Positions 1 to 10,433 of a stretch of 64,000 nt of DNA are shown here, in pieces. The stretch is from Diadema setosum (taxonomy: Eukaryota; Echinodermata; Echinoidea; Diadematoida; Diadematidae). Position numbers and translations under genes: made by a program. The stretch covers positions 20,885,706 through 20,949,705 of the forward strand of contig NC_092693.1 in the NCBI RefSeq assembly GCF_964275005.1. Direction: 5' to 3'. Positions within the stretch are counted from its first letter, which is position 1; each line of letters starts with the position of its first letter. The notes beneath the pieces are model-generated. The model worked only from the letters and a program-made list of their open reading frames with translations, searched no databases and had not been told where the DNA came from.

Positions 1-1406
1 ATATGATACAAAGCGGTACATGTGTCGATTTGACTTTAATCCAACTGGAAAGGACAGTTCATTGAACACAATATAAAAGATATGTACGAATGGTATTATA
101 ACCAAAAAAAAAAAAAAAAAAAGATTTATGCAAATTTTGTCATGGTAACAAAGAAGAAGAAGCAATCATATCGATGAAAAAGAGTGTTCCACTAAAAAGC
201 CAAGCTTTGTCACCTACAAATACAGTGACGCAATTATGTAACTGCCGCAAAGAGATGAAAGGAAGAATAAATTCATATACCCATTGATAACGGATTTTTT
301 TTTCAACATTCTTGGTAAAATAAAATGTATATCACCTCACACATGATATGAGCACAAATCAGCTTGACAGAGCATGTGTCACACTGGCATCTAAAGTATT
401 GAATGAGTCAATGATTTGGTTTACCTTCCTTATAAAGGTCCATAACATGACAACACCAACCAACGATTTTGATCGAGAAAATAGTGATTTTTGTTTTAAT
501 AAAAATGACGTATCTGATCCTAGCATTGGTAACTCGCTCAGCGGCAGAGATGAGAAATGACGAATTTCAAATGCTTAATTTTAACATTTTGATCGACAAA
601 GCACGAATGCAAATTAATATGACGGGGGGGGGGGGGGGACCCAACACAAGGAGTCTGCTCATCTCTATATTTGAGTAGTCGGGCATTACCAGTCACGCGC
701 AACATGCATTATGCAGCTTGGTGAAGCTGGAAATAATGAAGTCCTTACAGCCCAGAGCCAGAATTTCTGAAAGCTACATTAATCATATATTAAGTCATAA
801 TCTTTGTTCGTGTGACAAGCTCACCTCAGTCGTCAGTGCAGAGATCTATACCTTACACAGATATTCCGTGTGACCCTGTGAGTCATCTTTTTATGAAGTA
901 GGTCGAAAATTCCTTAACATATTGTCTAAACTTTATGCTGACCGTAGTTTATCGGATGCATGGAAATATCATACGTCCGTTAATTACCGAAATGCCCGGT
1001 AAATCATGCGTCCTGTAATTATCGGGCGCATGGTTATGGAAAATGGCATGAATAAAAGGAAAATAAGCATGCAGTGAGTGAGAAATTGTTACATGGCAGT
1101 TGACCAGTTAGACTGCGAAAATTCCCTAACTAATTCTATAAAGACGTTTTAACAATCAATTTATACCAAATGGTGACGCATCCTTCGAATGAAATGGCAC
1201 ATGTTATTGACTGTGTGTTCTCTTTTTAGTGAACGTGAGTTTGCCCTCTAAAACTTTTCATTTTCGGTTCAGTGAGCCGAGAGTAACAGTTTTTTTTTTT
1301 TTTTTTTTTTGACTAACTTCCTTGCAAGTTCATCGTAATACTCGAGATACATGTTTAATTCTCGAACCAACCTGTGGGGATTCCGAGGTTAAAAAGAGAT
1401 AACAAT
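1..1406. other. Upstream of the SLC7-like gene; no gene seen
   Basis: No coding exon or RNA gene was recognised here. The stretch is AT-rich, with A-runs near 103-122, a G-run near 626-638 and a T-run near 1291-1310. A short imperfect palindrome lies around 975-1030. The proximal part must hold the 5' UTR and promoter of the + strand transporter gene, but no core promoter motif stands out. Confidence 0.4.
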
Positions 1407-1890
1407 ATGGCTGCTAGTAGTGACAATGTGGGTGTCAGCGATAAACCGTCGACGCCGACCACCTCGGCGTCGCAGAAAGTGGTCCTTCGTAAGCAGGTGT
1501 CCCTCCTCGACTGTGTCGCTCTGTGTGCCGGCACCATCATCGGGTCTGGAATCTTTATCTCCCCGAAAGGCGTGCTGGCGAACACGGGGAGCCTCGGGAT
1601 GTCGCTGATCGTGTGGGTTGCCAGCGGATTCTTATCCATCATGGGTGCTCTGAGCTACGCCGAGCTCGGCACGACGTTCGCCAAGTCCGGCGGCGACTTC
1701 GTCTTCCTCTTGGATGGGTTGTCCCCTCTCCTTGCTTTCCTCCGCCTGTGGACGTCGATAGTGTCTATAAGGACGGGGGGTTGGACTGTGCTCTCGATCA
1801 CCTTCGCGAAGTACGCCTTAGCTCCTTTCTTCTACGGCTGCGACGATGCTCTTTTTCTCGCTGAACGGCTTCTTGCGGCTTGTGCCCTGT
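1407..1890 (+). CDS. SLC7-type amino-acid transporter light chain, first coding exon (TM1-TM4 region)
   Basis: This exon encodes the N-terminal third of a light subunit of heteromeric amino-acid transporters (SLC7A5-A11 group), which exchange amino acids at the plasma membrane when disulfide-linked to a 4F2hc-type heavy chain. The family signature GTIIGSGIFISPKGV in TM1 is present, followed by LSYAELGTTFAKSGGDFVF and LLAFLRLWTSIVSIR. A cysteine in the extracellular loop before TM4 (FFYGCDDALF) sits where the heavy-chain disulfide cysteine lies. The ATG at 1407 has A at -3 and G at +4; no earlier in-frame ATG was seen. The exon ends in phase 1 at a clean donor (GT|GTGAGT, intron from 1891). 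The next matching exon lies inverted at 3869-3994. The exact paralogue (LAT, y+LAT, xCT or b0,+AT) cannot be fixed from this fragment. Confidence 0.88.
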
Positions 1891-1958
1891 GTGAGTTCTG
1901 ATGTAATCACCAACCGGATGGCAAGCCATGATTAAGATTGGTTGAAATGTTCGGCAGA

Positions 1959-2378
1959 GGTACACTGAACGGAGTCATCCCACAAGACCGAACCCACGAG
2001 TCATACGACCCACAAGATTGACATTGAAAAAAGGTCTATGAGTAATACGGTTAAAGAGTCATATAGCCCATGAGTCCGATACTTAATAGGCAAACAAGGC
2101 CCACAAGTTCGACACTAGGCAAACAAGGCCTATATGGGTTCGACACTAAGCAAAAGGCCCAGGGCTTTCGAGACCGACATTACATCACGGGGCTTTTGTG
2201 TCTGTCTCGTGGGCCACGTTTGCGCAGTGTCGAACTCGTGGGCCATGTTTGCCTATAGTGTCGGACTCATGGGATTTATTTGCTTATCCATAGTGTCGAA
2301 CTCATGGGCTGTATGAGTCAAGGGCTATGTAACTAGTGGACTGTATGACTTTTGTGTGTCGAGCTCATGACGTGCACC
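1959..2378. repeat. Foldback repeat of iterated CCCACGAGT/GACAC units, copy 1
   Basis: The left half repeats short units such as cccacgagtcatac and cccacaagttcgacac. The right half carries their complements (gtgtcgaactcgtgggc), so the ~420-bp segment can fold on itself. The right end, gacgtgcacc, is the reverse complement of the left end of a second copy at 51994 (ggtgcacgtc). This suggests a non-autonomous element with defined ends. It sits in the intron 70 bp after the first SLC7-like exon. Confidence 0.7.
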
Positions 2379-3242
2379 CCACTGAACCATATTAGCAGGG
2401 AACGTCTTCGACATTTTGGTGGCATGCGGGGAAAGGTCTTCTGGTACATCGAATTTCGGGCGAATGATGCACGAAACTAACTGATAATGTCTTCGTAGTG
2501 ATACTTGAATGTTCTTTCTTATGCATCTTTTTGTACAATTTCTCGTGTTTGTTTTGTTTTTTTTTGTCTGGATTTATCCGTTTCCTCTATGTTTCGAAAT
2601 AAGGTTGATCTTTTCGAGTATGTTGTGTGTATTTTGGTATTATTTTGGTGTTATTTGGTGTATAATTTGTTTGTCTCGTATCCATTGGAACATTGGTGCT
2701 TTATTTGGTGATTTGTTCTCTAAAATGATCATGAAGATCATGAAGGTTCTGAATGGTTTGCAAAGACGAAATGATTACATTGAAATGATGCTAACAGCGG
2801 TCTCTTAAAGGAACACTACGGTTCATAATGACGAATAGAAAGAAAATTAGTGACTAGAAACACTACTACTACTAATTTTCGCAATAGAATAAGCGCCAGA
2901 TTTGGGACAGGAAAGCAGAAAAGGGTGCACCGCAATCGAATTCCCCGAGCTCCAAACAGAATGAAAAAACAAGAAGCGTGAATTATTCATGAACTCTCTT
3001 TGCGTCGGAACAGCGTTTAAAAGCTATTCTTGGCAATTTCATAAACTTTTCAAAGTTGAATTGTAGCAAATATGGGACTCTTGAGGTACAATTCCTGTTG
3101 ACTCATTTAGATAAATTTGATTCCGGAAAATAGTCTTACTAACAGCAATAACCATATATAGCCATCTCATCGGAGCATCTAAGATTTCACATCGGAGGAA
3201 ATCATAGACTTGATGAAAGCAATGATTGCAAGACTTTATCAA
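2379..3242. other. Intronic DNA, no feature recognised
   Basis: AT-rich intron sequence of the SLC7-like gene. No exon with transporter similarity was seen on either strand, and the open frames here are short and without recognisable domains. Confidence 0.4.
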
Positions 3243-3278
3243 ACCAAGGAGGTACTAGGCGAGCTCGCCTACTTGAAC
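3243..3278. repeat. Small palindrome, left bracket of the inverted exon
   Basis: It contains caaggaggtactaggcgag followed by the near-complement ctcgcctacttga. The core aggcgagctcgcct is a perfect palindrome. The right arm lacks about 7 bases present in the second copy at 4559-4596. Both copies share caaggaggtactaggc. Confidence 0.8.
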
Positions 3279-3868
3279 AAACTAAATATTAGATCCGGAC
3301 GATAGCCTCTTTGAAATGGTTGTTTGAAGGTTAAGTATAAATTCAAAACTCGTCTTTTAATATTACATGAGAAAAAGTACCAACGCACCCTTTCGGCAAA
3401 ACCGGGGGGGGGGGGGGGGGGGCTTTGGACGAAGGGTGGTGTTCCCATTAACGCGACGCGCCACCACCCAACCCACCCTTTCGGCACAAGCCCATCGATT
3501 GACCCCTGCATGTTGAAAATTACAGTTTTGTACAGGGGAAAAAATATAGCAAAATCTAAAACCTAACTTGAAAATAAATCTTGAATTTAATTAAACTGAT
3601 TTATGCTTTCATTTTTAAATTACCTCCAACAAAATTGTACATTATTCAGCTATTGCTAATATCAATGTCAGTGTTATCTGATTTATAGTTTTTTAACTAT
3701 TAAGGATCAAAAGTGGGAAATGTTTTTGGAACACTTAGTACTTCCCTCCTCTCGTGTTTATCTTCCTTATTTGCGATATTTGTTCCAGCACAACAGAAAA
3801 ATGAAGGAATGAAATAATGTAATTTAACAAATTAAAAATTCAGTTGATAAGTAAAACATATCACTCAC
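3279..3868. other. Intronic DNA with a poly-G tract
   Basis: Contains a run of about 19 G at 3404-3422, followed by a stretch rich in ccaccaccca. No exon was recognised. It lies inside the segment bracketed by the two small palindromes. Confidence 0.4.
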
Positions 3869-3994
3869 CTTGACCTAAGACTACCAACCCCGAGATGACG
3901 ATGACAAGAATAGCAAGGAACTTTGTCGCACTGAAAACGACTTGTACACGTCTACTCCACGTGACACTGGCGCAATTCATGAAAAACATCAGAC
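3869..3994 (-). CDS. SLC7-type transporter exon 2, on the strand opposite to the rest of the gene
   Basis: The 126-bp minus-strand exon reads LMFFMNCASVTWSRRVQVVF then SATKFLAILVIVISGLVVLG. This matches the TM4-TM5 segment of SLC7 light chains (family pattern INC.SVR..T+.Q..FT..KLLAL..II..G). It has a CTAG acceptor side and a GTGAGT donor. Its phase (one base carried in, one carried out) completes the 1407-1890 exon exactly: the final T of exon 1 plus GT gives Cys, producing ACALCLMFFMNC. So it belongs to this gene by sequence and phase, but it is inverted. It lies inside a ~1.3-kb interval whose edges carry two copies of one palindrome (3243-3278, 4559-4596). Either the gene is disrupted in this haplotype, or the assembly has flipped the segment. 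Confidence 0.85.
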
Positions 3995-4558
3995 CTAGAG
4001 AATGGGTATCACAAATGCATACAAAGATAAATCGTCATGAAACTTTCGTCGGGTAAATCTTCGAGCATATACAGGTCCTGGTTTGTGGGAATGCCTAAAC
4101 GCTATAGAAGAGCATAAATTTTCACAGTTGTTTGTTTTTGTTTTGTTTTGGTTTTTAGGATGTAGGTTGACGATTTTCATTACCAAATGCATGGGTATAT
4201 AGACAGCAGAGTGTAGGAGGAGTAGAGTATTTATTGCCCGGAACTCTACATGACTGTGCCAAATTTCCAGCAGAATTCGATTTTTTTTTTTTTTTTTACA
4301 TTTGTAAAATCATTCAGAAATATTATCTGGCACATCATTATTCTGTTTCTTTAAAAAAAAAAAAAAAAATCAGTTCTTTGAAACAGATGAAATTGGAGTA
4401 CAGTTGATTCAGTACACATCAATGCATTGAAATATTTGATTGCCTATAAGTATCCGAAAACACTGTGATGAATTATAGTTACTGGTTCAAGCAATTACCA
4501 AGTCAATTTCGGGCACGACATTGATGTTAAGAGCGATCTCGAATACGAAATCCATTTG
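3995..4558. other. Intronic DNA, no feature recognised
   Basis: Contains homopolymer T (4280-4297) and A (4354-4369) runs. No exon was found. It is part of the palindrome-bracketed interval. Confidence 0.35.
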
Positions 4559-4596
4559 ATCAAGGAGGTACTAGGCTCGCCTAGTACCTCCTTGAT
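4559..4596. repeat. Perfect 18-bp-arm palindrome, right bracket of the inverted exon
   Basis: Arms atcaaggaggtactaggc (4559-4576) and gcctagtacctccttgat (4579-4596) are perfect complements separated by two bases. It is the more complete copy of the palindrome at 3243-3278. Confidence 0.9.
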
Positions 4597-5587
4597 TTCC
4601 CATACTCTGTATCATGTCATACAATAAGTCGCAAGTTGGTATAGACCCTGGACTCACAGCTACTCCATACAATGTCATAAGAGACATGACTTCACATGTA
4701 TAACTATAGCAGTCATCTATCACTCACCGCTCACATTGGTCAAGACCAATTCACTAATTCCCTTTAACTCTAAGGGCTGAGGAGAATTAGGTTATGAGAA
4801 AATTCAAGCTCCTTCGTTGATATCAACGCGTCAGATGTGACGCAGAAGAAGAAGAAATAAATACAATGGGAGTCGGACTACTCTTAAAAATAGAAACGGA
4901 ACGGTAATGGACTAGAGGGACAAAGCACCGTCTTTTAAAGCCACATCAAAGTCCTAGGCGGAGGTCCCAAAATTCATTTCCCATAGTTCGGAATTCGTTT
5001 GCAATACATCAAATGAGTCTACGAACAAACAAATAAACTCACCTGGCTAACGCGGTATGCCAGGATGGTGAGTTGTTTTGGAGTTTTACTTGAGATTAAA
5101 AGCGTAGGATGATTTTGATCGCAGTACACGACTTTTATTCCAGAGGATACTTCCCCGTAAGCAGTGTGGGTAGCAAGAATCTTGCGTGACAATCGATCGA
5201 GCCCTATGTATAGCAATCGCATTTTCTAACAAGCTCCATTACTCTAGAGCGAAAGATAGGCGAGTACTGTTGTTGCCCGATTTGTCCATTATCGACAATC
5301 GATCATTAAAAACAAAATTAAAAGGCAATTACGATCCAGTATGCTCTTGGACTGTCGTACTTCTGGCAAACTTTTTTTGGCTACTATTTCGCATTTTCGT
5401 CGTTGCCCAACAGAAGTCGTATTATTACAGCGTTATTTCTTACATTAATTAACTTAAGGATATTTACACATTTTAGAGCAAAAAATCGACAGTTCTGCAG
5501 GCAAATGGGAACTATGTTTTCCCTTTGAGATAGACGAAATGTATATCATCGTAACTTAAATTGCAGCAAGTAATCTGATGGTTACAG
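4597..5587. other. Intronic DNA; expected SLC7 middle exons not found
   Basis: The exons for TM5-TM10 (roughly 180-200 residues) should lie between the inverted exon and 6593. Neither strand here shows the conserved blocks expected (FAYGGWN-like, TEE, or proline-rich TM8 motifs). The minus-strand frame at 5019-5222 does not resemble the family. Confidence 0.45.
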
Positions 5588-5935
5588 TTCTTTATTCCGA
5601 AGATTCGGTATCCCAAATGTTCGTAATTCCGAAAATGAAATAAGCTGCGTTATTCCAAATATTCATTAATCCGACCATGAAATACTAAGGTTTGGAATTT
5701 CGAAGGTTGGTAATTCCGAAAACGAAATAAAGTTCGTAATTCAGAAGGTTCGTTAGTACACACTTTCCTTGCAATTTCGGATCGACGAACCTTATTCCAT
5801 TTTCGGATCATTAGTGCACCTTCGGAATGACAAACCTTTTTTTTTTTTTCATGTTCAAATCAACGAACGTTATTTCATTTTCGGAATAACGAATCTTATT
5901 TCACCTTCGGTATTAGGAAATAACGAACCTTGGCA
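5588..5935. repeat. Foldback repeat of iterated CGAAGGTTCGTAATTCCGAAAA units
   Basis: The left half repeats gttcgtaattccgaaaatg-like units in one direction. The right half repeats their complement (cattttcggaataacgaa). This gives a ~350-bp self-complementary block. The architecture matches the repeat at 1959-2378, but the unit sequence is unrelated. Confidence 0.7.
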
Positions 5936-6078
5936 TAACGCAAAACTCAAAACTTGATTTCACAAAACTCTGGAAGGGAAATTCTCCATAATAGTTGTTT
6001 GTTCGTTTGTTTGTTTGTTTGTCTTTCCACTTAAGAGCAAATGATAATCAAGATGTTACCCTCATTTTCAGTCCTTGA

Positions 6079-6392
6079 CAGGGGCGGATCTAGCTTTTTA
6101 TAAAGGGGGGGGAGGGTGTGGGAGAGGGGTGTCGCCCCTCCCACAGTAGGGAGAATTTTTGAAAATCTGTGTGTGAAAATGGCGTTTTCTTGCATTTTTT
6201 TTTTTTTTTTTGGTATAGAGGTCATTGCCATAAATAGAAAAAAAAATAAAATTACAAGTTAAAAAAAAAAAAGATAAGATAAAAAAAAAAATGATCCCCG
6301 GATTTTTTTTTTTTTTTTTTTTTTTGGGGGGGGGGGGGGAGAGGGGTTGCAAACCACCCCCCCCCCCCCATCCCCCTCTAGATCCGCTTCTG
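6079..6392. mobile_element. hAT-like MITE (314 bp)
   Basis: Terminal inverted repeats caggggcggatctag and ctagatccgcttctg bound the block. The 6-bp direct repeat ccttga lies immediately outside each end (6073-6078 and 6393-6398). The interior is low complexity (G, C, A and T runs) with no transposase. A CAG..CTG terminus suggests hAT, though the family normally makes 8-bp duplications. Confidence 0.65.
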
Positions 6393-6592
6393 CCTTGATT
6401 AAACAACACCCAAGATGCTGATTATCTATTGACAGAAGATTCGGTCTAAGGACAGATATACCTCGAGTCACGTGCATTTTACCACCTTTAAACCTGCTTT
6501 TATTGGCCTTAGTTTCGAATGGCGTTTCTGTTCTTCTTTCCTTTATATTCTTTATTGACTTGCCAAATGTTTCCGTCTATTTCATACTATAG

Positions 6593-6770
6593 ATTCCCGC
6601 GGTTATTCCAATCGTATTTTCGTGCTTCGCCTTGTTCGTTGTGGTCATGTCGTTGTACTCGGCACCCGTGGAGTGTGGGATAGGTCTGGCCATAACAGCC
6701 GCTGTTATCCCCGTCTACCTGGTAGGCGTGAAATGGCAAACCAAGCCAGTTTGGTTTGTCGGAATGTCGG
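6593..6770 (+). CDS. SLC7-type transporter, penultimate exon (TM11-TM12)
   Basis: This exon reads PAVIPIVFSCFALFVVVMSL, then YSAPVECGIGLAITAAVIPV, then YLVGVKWQTKPVWFVGMS. It corresponds to the last two membrane segments and the PVYFLGVYW-like block at the C-terminus of LAT/xCT-type transporters. The acceptor is a pyrimidine-poor ACTATAG at 6592 and the donor is G|GTAAAA at 6770/6771. The exon starts in phase 0 and ends in phase 1, joining the last exon (G plus AG gives Glu). It is on the same strand as the first exon, so the + orientation is the gene's orientation. Confidence 0.85.
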
Positions 6771-7352
6771 GTAAAAAAACAAAAAATCTTAAATATCTTT
6801 TTGTCTTATTCAAATATATAACGAAACCATTCAAATGGACACTGAAGGGCATGTACAGCGTTATCATTTTTGCATAGTCGTTAAGACCGTTTGCACGGTC
6901 ATGTAATCGAGAGAATATGACAACCCTGCTGGAAAGAGAAAGGAGTTTTTTTTTTCTTTCAACTGGTGAAAGTTAACACTTTGTTGGACTTACCTTCCCA
7001 ACGCTTTTTTTTTTTCATCACTGCACCGCTAAAACGGGTTTCATGAATGCGACAGAAGGTTTTTAGAAACTTCCGAAGTCACTCTTCTAGGGATGAGGTT
7101 TTAATTGTTCATGAACGATTTTCTATTCTATATCCCGATGAATGAATGGCTGTATTAATGTATGAATGTATAAACATTTTTCAATGTTGTCTATGAATCG
7201 GTTAAATATCTATTGATATTTTCGCTACACTATATAGCACAGAAAGGGCACCATGTTGCCACAAGTACTCATCAATGCTTTTAAAAGAATAATTACTTTT
7301 CCACGTTTTGTGTATGCGCTGTCTTATTATTTTTTTTTTTCTTCTGTTTCAG

Positions 7353-7417
7353 AGAGCGTGACCATATTTCCGCAGAAGCTATTTTTGGTCATCTGTCAAG
7401 AAGAGAAGACCTGCTGA
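7353..7417 (+). CDS. SLC7-type transporter, last coding exon
   Basis: After a good polypyrimidine tract and CAG acceptor, the exon reads ESVTIFPQKLFLVICQEEKT plus Cys and a stop (TGA 7415-7417). The SVT.F.QKL..V block matches the cytoplasmic tail of light-chain transporters. It completes the split Glu codon from 6770. Confidence 0.82.
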
Positions 7418-8050
7418 GTATCCACCGCAACGAAATGGACGGCATCCGTTTCCCAGACGACCGTCTTTTCACTTAAATGTTTTTGAAACATCATATATTT
7501 CATAATCATCTTTTTTGCCAGGTGAAATTCCTCAACTTCAAGTGCTACATTGATTTCGGTCAATTCACTGGAGTGACTAATATTTTAAAATACATTTCAA
7601 CCTTGTCTACACTGGTAAAATCGTTGCCTAATGTAACAAGATTAAAGGGATGGTATAGTTTTCGTCGAGATGGGGTTTTCAGATCTTAAATTACTACGAC
7701 AAAATTAGTTACCCTTATTGTACTTGCAATACATTCCTATGAAAGTCTATTTCATGTATGCTAATAATATTATCAGCCATGTACTGGGTGTGTTAATTTT
7801 TGGTGGTTTTTTTTTTTTTCCTTTTTTTCAGTTTTCAGTTGTTTTTTTTTTTTTAAACTGCGATTCCATACACCCTAATCAATTATAGTCTTTTAATCAG
7901 TATATCTTGTGGCAATGTATATGTAACAGTATGCAATTCAGGGTAATAAACCTGTAGATGTGTTGTAACTATGGCAGTCACTTGTTTAATCTTTTTACAA
8001 GGTCTTCATTTTTCATGAGTACGAAATAAACTGCTTGTTGATACAATCTG
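7418..8050 (+). other. Probable 3' UTR of the SLC7-like gene
   Basis: The stretch after the stop is AT-rich and non-coding. AATAAA signals lie at 7945-7950 and 8025-8030, either of which could set the transcript end. The ttaaagggatggtatagttttcg motif near 7644 resembles one terminus of the TTAA MITE family seen at 62971-63483. Confidence 0.5.
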
Positions 8051-8189
8051 TCACAAAAATCTTTGTGATATGCCTCTTTTAAAGTGTGCATGAGTGTGTG
8101 AATACTTTGATACACAATGTATACAAAAACATCACACACACAAACATATATACATCTTTAAAAACTGATGAAACACCTCACGCTTATAT

Positions 8190-8207
8190 ATGCATATATA
8201 TATATAT

Positions 8208-8284
<77 letters not shown>
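8190..8284. repeat. (TA)n microsatellite
   Basis: An almost uninterrupted TA dinucleotide run, with a short interruption near 8210. Confidence 0.95.
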
Positions 8285-8286
<2 letters not shown>

Positions 8287-8354
8287 TTATATTTTGTAAA
8301 CACGTTCTGTATACACAGTGCATATCAACAACAAAAAAAAAAAGGACAAATGTA

Positions 8355-9125
8355 TTCCAACTTTGCAGGGCTACTATTTCATAATTGTCAGCTATGGAGA
8401 GCACAATGTTAGTTTTGAGGAAAGAACTCTTCCTCTTTAAAGACAATAATGACAAACTGCACTTTTCCAAGTTTGAGTGTCACATAAAGGAACAATGACT
8501 GTCTCAATGAAGGGATGGGATCTGTCAATGAAAATGGTCACATAAATAGGCAAGCTTGCATGACTGCAGGTTTGTGTTTAAGGGTTTGTGTTTCAGGTTT
8601 CTTCTAATATTTTATGATCCACAACCTTTTATAGGGCCACCTGTCCAATAACTACTTGGTCACTCCCACAAAGGCCAACCCACACAGTCCATTTTTCTCT
8701 ATTCATATTCAACACATAGCTCATAGCGACAAACCATGTCTTGAATATGAAGAGAGAAAAATGGATAATGGGTTAGCCTTTGTGGGAGTGACCAAGTTCT
8801 CGACAGCGTGGTCATGTTGAAGGTTATGGACCATAAAAGGTTAGAAGAAACCCTAAAAACACAAACCTGCAGATGTGCAGGCTGGCCTGTTAATCTGACC
8901 ACTGTGACTGACAGATCTCATCCATTCAGTGAGACATTCATCATTCCTTCACGATAAAACTCAAACTCGGAAAAAGTGCAATTAAAGTTCATGCGCTCGG
9001 TCATGCATGACATTTGTCAACTTAATTAGGTATCAATAGAAAGAGGAAGAGTTTCCCCTTTTCTCACAACCAACACTGCACTCTCCATTGCTGACAGTTA
9101 TGAAATAGTAGCTCTCCAAAGTTTG
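8355..9125. repeat. Long imperfect hairpin repeat (~360-bp arms, ~28-bp loop)
   Basis: The left arm (8355-8712) and right arm (8741-9125) are reverse complements along their length. Matching blocks include gctactatttcataattgtc against its complement near 9092-9112, tgcacttttccaagtttgag against 8963-8982, and attcatattcaa against ttgaatatgaag. Divergence is moderate. No coding capacity is seen. It lies between the SLC7-like 3' end and the TANGO6 3' end. Confidence 0.85.
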
Positions 9126-10433
9126 ATTACCTTAAAAAAAAAAAAAAAAAAAGATACGCACTGTAAATATATGTGAAATATACATAAGTGGGGTGTTTTT
9201 GTTTTTGTTTTGTTTTTTGTCTGTGTTCACATCCTCTAGAATGTCCTACATGTCTAGTCACTATCATCACAATTCATACTTCAGCCACATGGCAGCTCCA
9301 CTACACCCTTTCACTAAACAAACACACAAAATAGGTTTTAACGCATCATCAAATTCAAATTTTGGAAAAACAAATACATAATGTATATTTCAAAAATCTT
9401 CCTCTGAAAGGCACCTGAGCCCCTACGATTTTCACAGTACACAAAATGTAACAGGTTCTCTTGTTTTTAACGAAAAGCTCAGCAAGCTGCTACTATTATC
9501 GACATGTAAGAGTCATAAAATGAGGAAGAAGCTACCCAGACCAAGTGTCATTTTGATGACTACAGTTTTACGTTGCAAATCACAGGAAAAGTTGTAGTAT
9601 TTGTTTGGTATGATTGATTCACAATGAAAAAATTATCCCTTCATGTTCCTGCATCTAAATCAACATGCTCTGCTCATTGTTTTCTATATCTTCACTGTTT
9701 TCAATGTAGGAATCCTACCATTGAAGGAAAGACAAAAACTGGTCTCTTTGTAAAGTTAATGAAATAGAATACCTCTCAAAGTTTTGGGGTAAAATTTGCA
9801 TTTGACAGAGAGGGTGGGGAAAAAAAAATCTTATTTTAGAACATTGATGTCAATGCAGACTACTGTAAAACCAGGGTTATGTATTCGCAGCATGAAATAT
9901 TCATGAATTGCCACCACCATTCAATGCATTATAGTGTAGACTAGAACTTTCGCGTGCATTTTAACTTTGGAAATCTTGGCTCCTCGTGAAATTCGCAAAA
10001 ATTTTATGCATGCAATAATTTCTGGTTCTGTAGGATCTGTAATACCTTCAAAAATGCCACTCTACTTGTATTTAATTTGAGGTTATCTGTTTTTTCTGTG
10101 TCAAAAAAAAAAGGAAGAAGTCTTGACTATTAAATTTTGTCTTCTCAACTCTACTTCTTTGTGTAAATTATGGCTTTTACCATCTCTCAAGATATCAGAG
10201 AGAGAGAGGAAATTGATTCCATTGCAGACATGATCTTTTAAGTAAAGCACAAACTTGTTACAGCAAATGTAACATGCATATTGCTTTTAAAAAATGTGTA
10301 ATCGGTAAAATCATTCATAAACTTTGAAGCATTTCATATTTTGCATTATTTGATAAAAGTGGGAAGCAAACGAATCAAAACATATCTCAAGATAATGATA
10401 ATATTTGTAGATGCATATCCATTGTGAGTCAGG
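9126..10433. other. Intergenic DNA, no gene seen
   Basis: AT-rich, with an A-run at 9134-9151. It lies between the convergent 3' ends of the SLC7-like gene and TANGO6, and may include the TANGO6 3' UTR. No domain-bearing frame was found. Confidence 0.4.

Noticed and set aside
5019-5222. Candidate SLC7 middle exon on the minus strand (ends QLTILAYRVSQ before GTGAGT)
   Set aside because: The donor is good, but the translation shows no similarity to SLC7 TM segments and contains charged stretches where helices are expected.
8086-8470. Frames rich in alternating I/Y residues
   Set aside because: They are translations of the TA microsatellite. The same applies to frames at 21700-22078 and 36552-36822.
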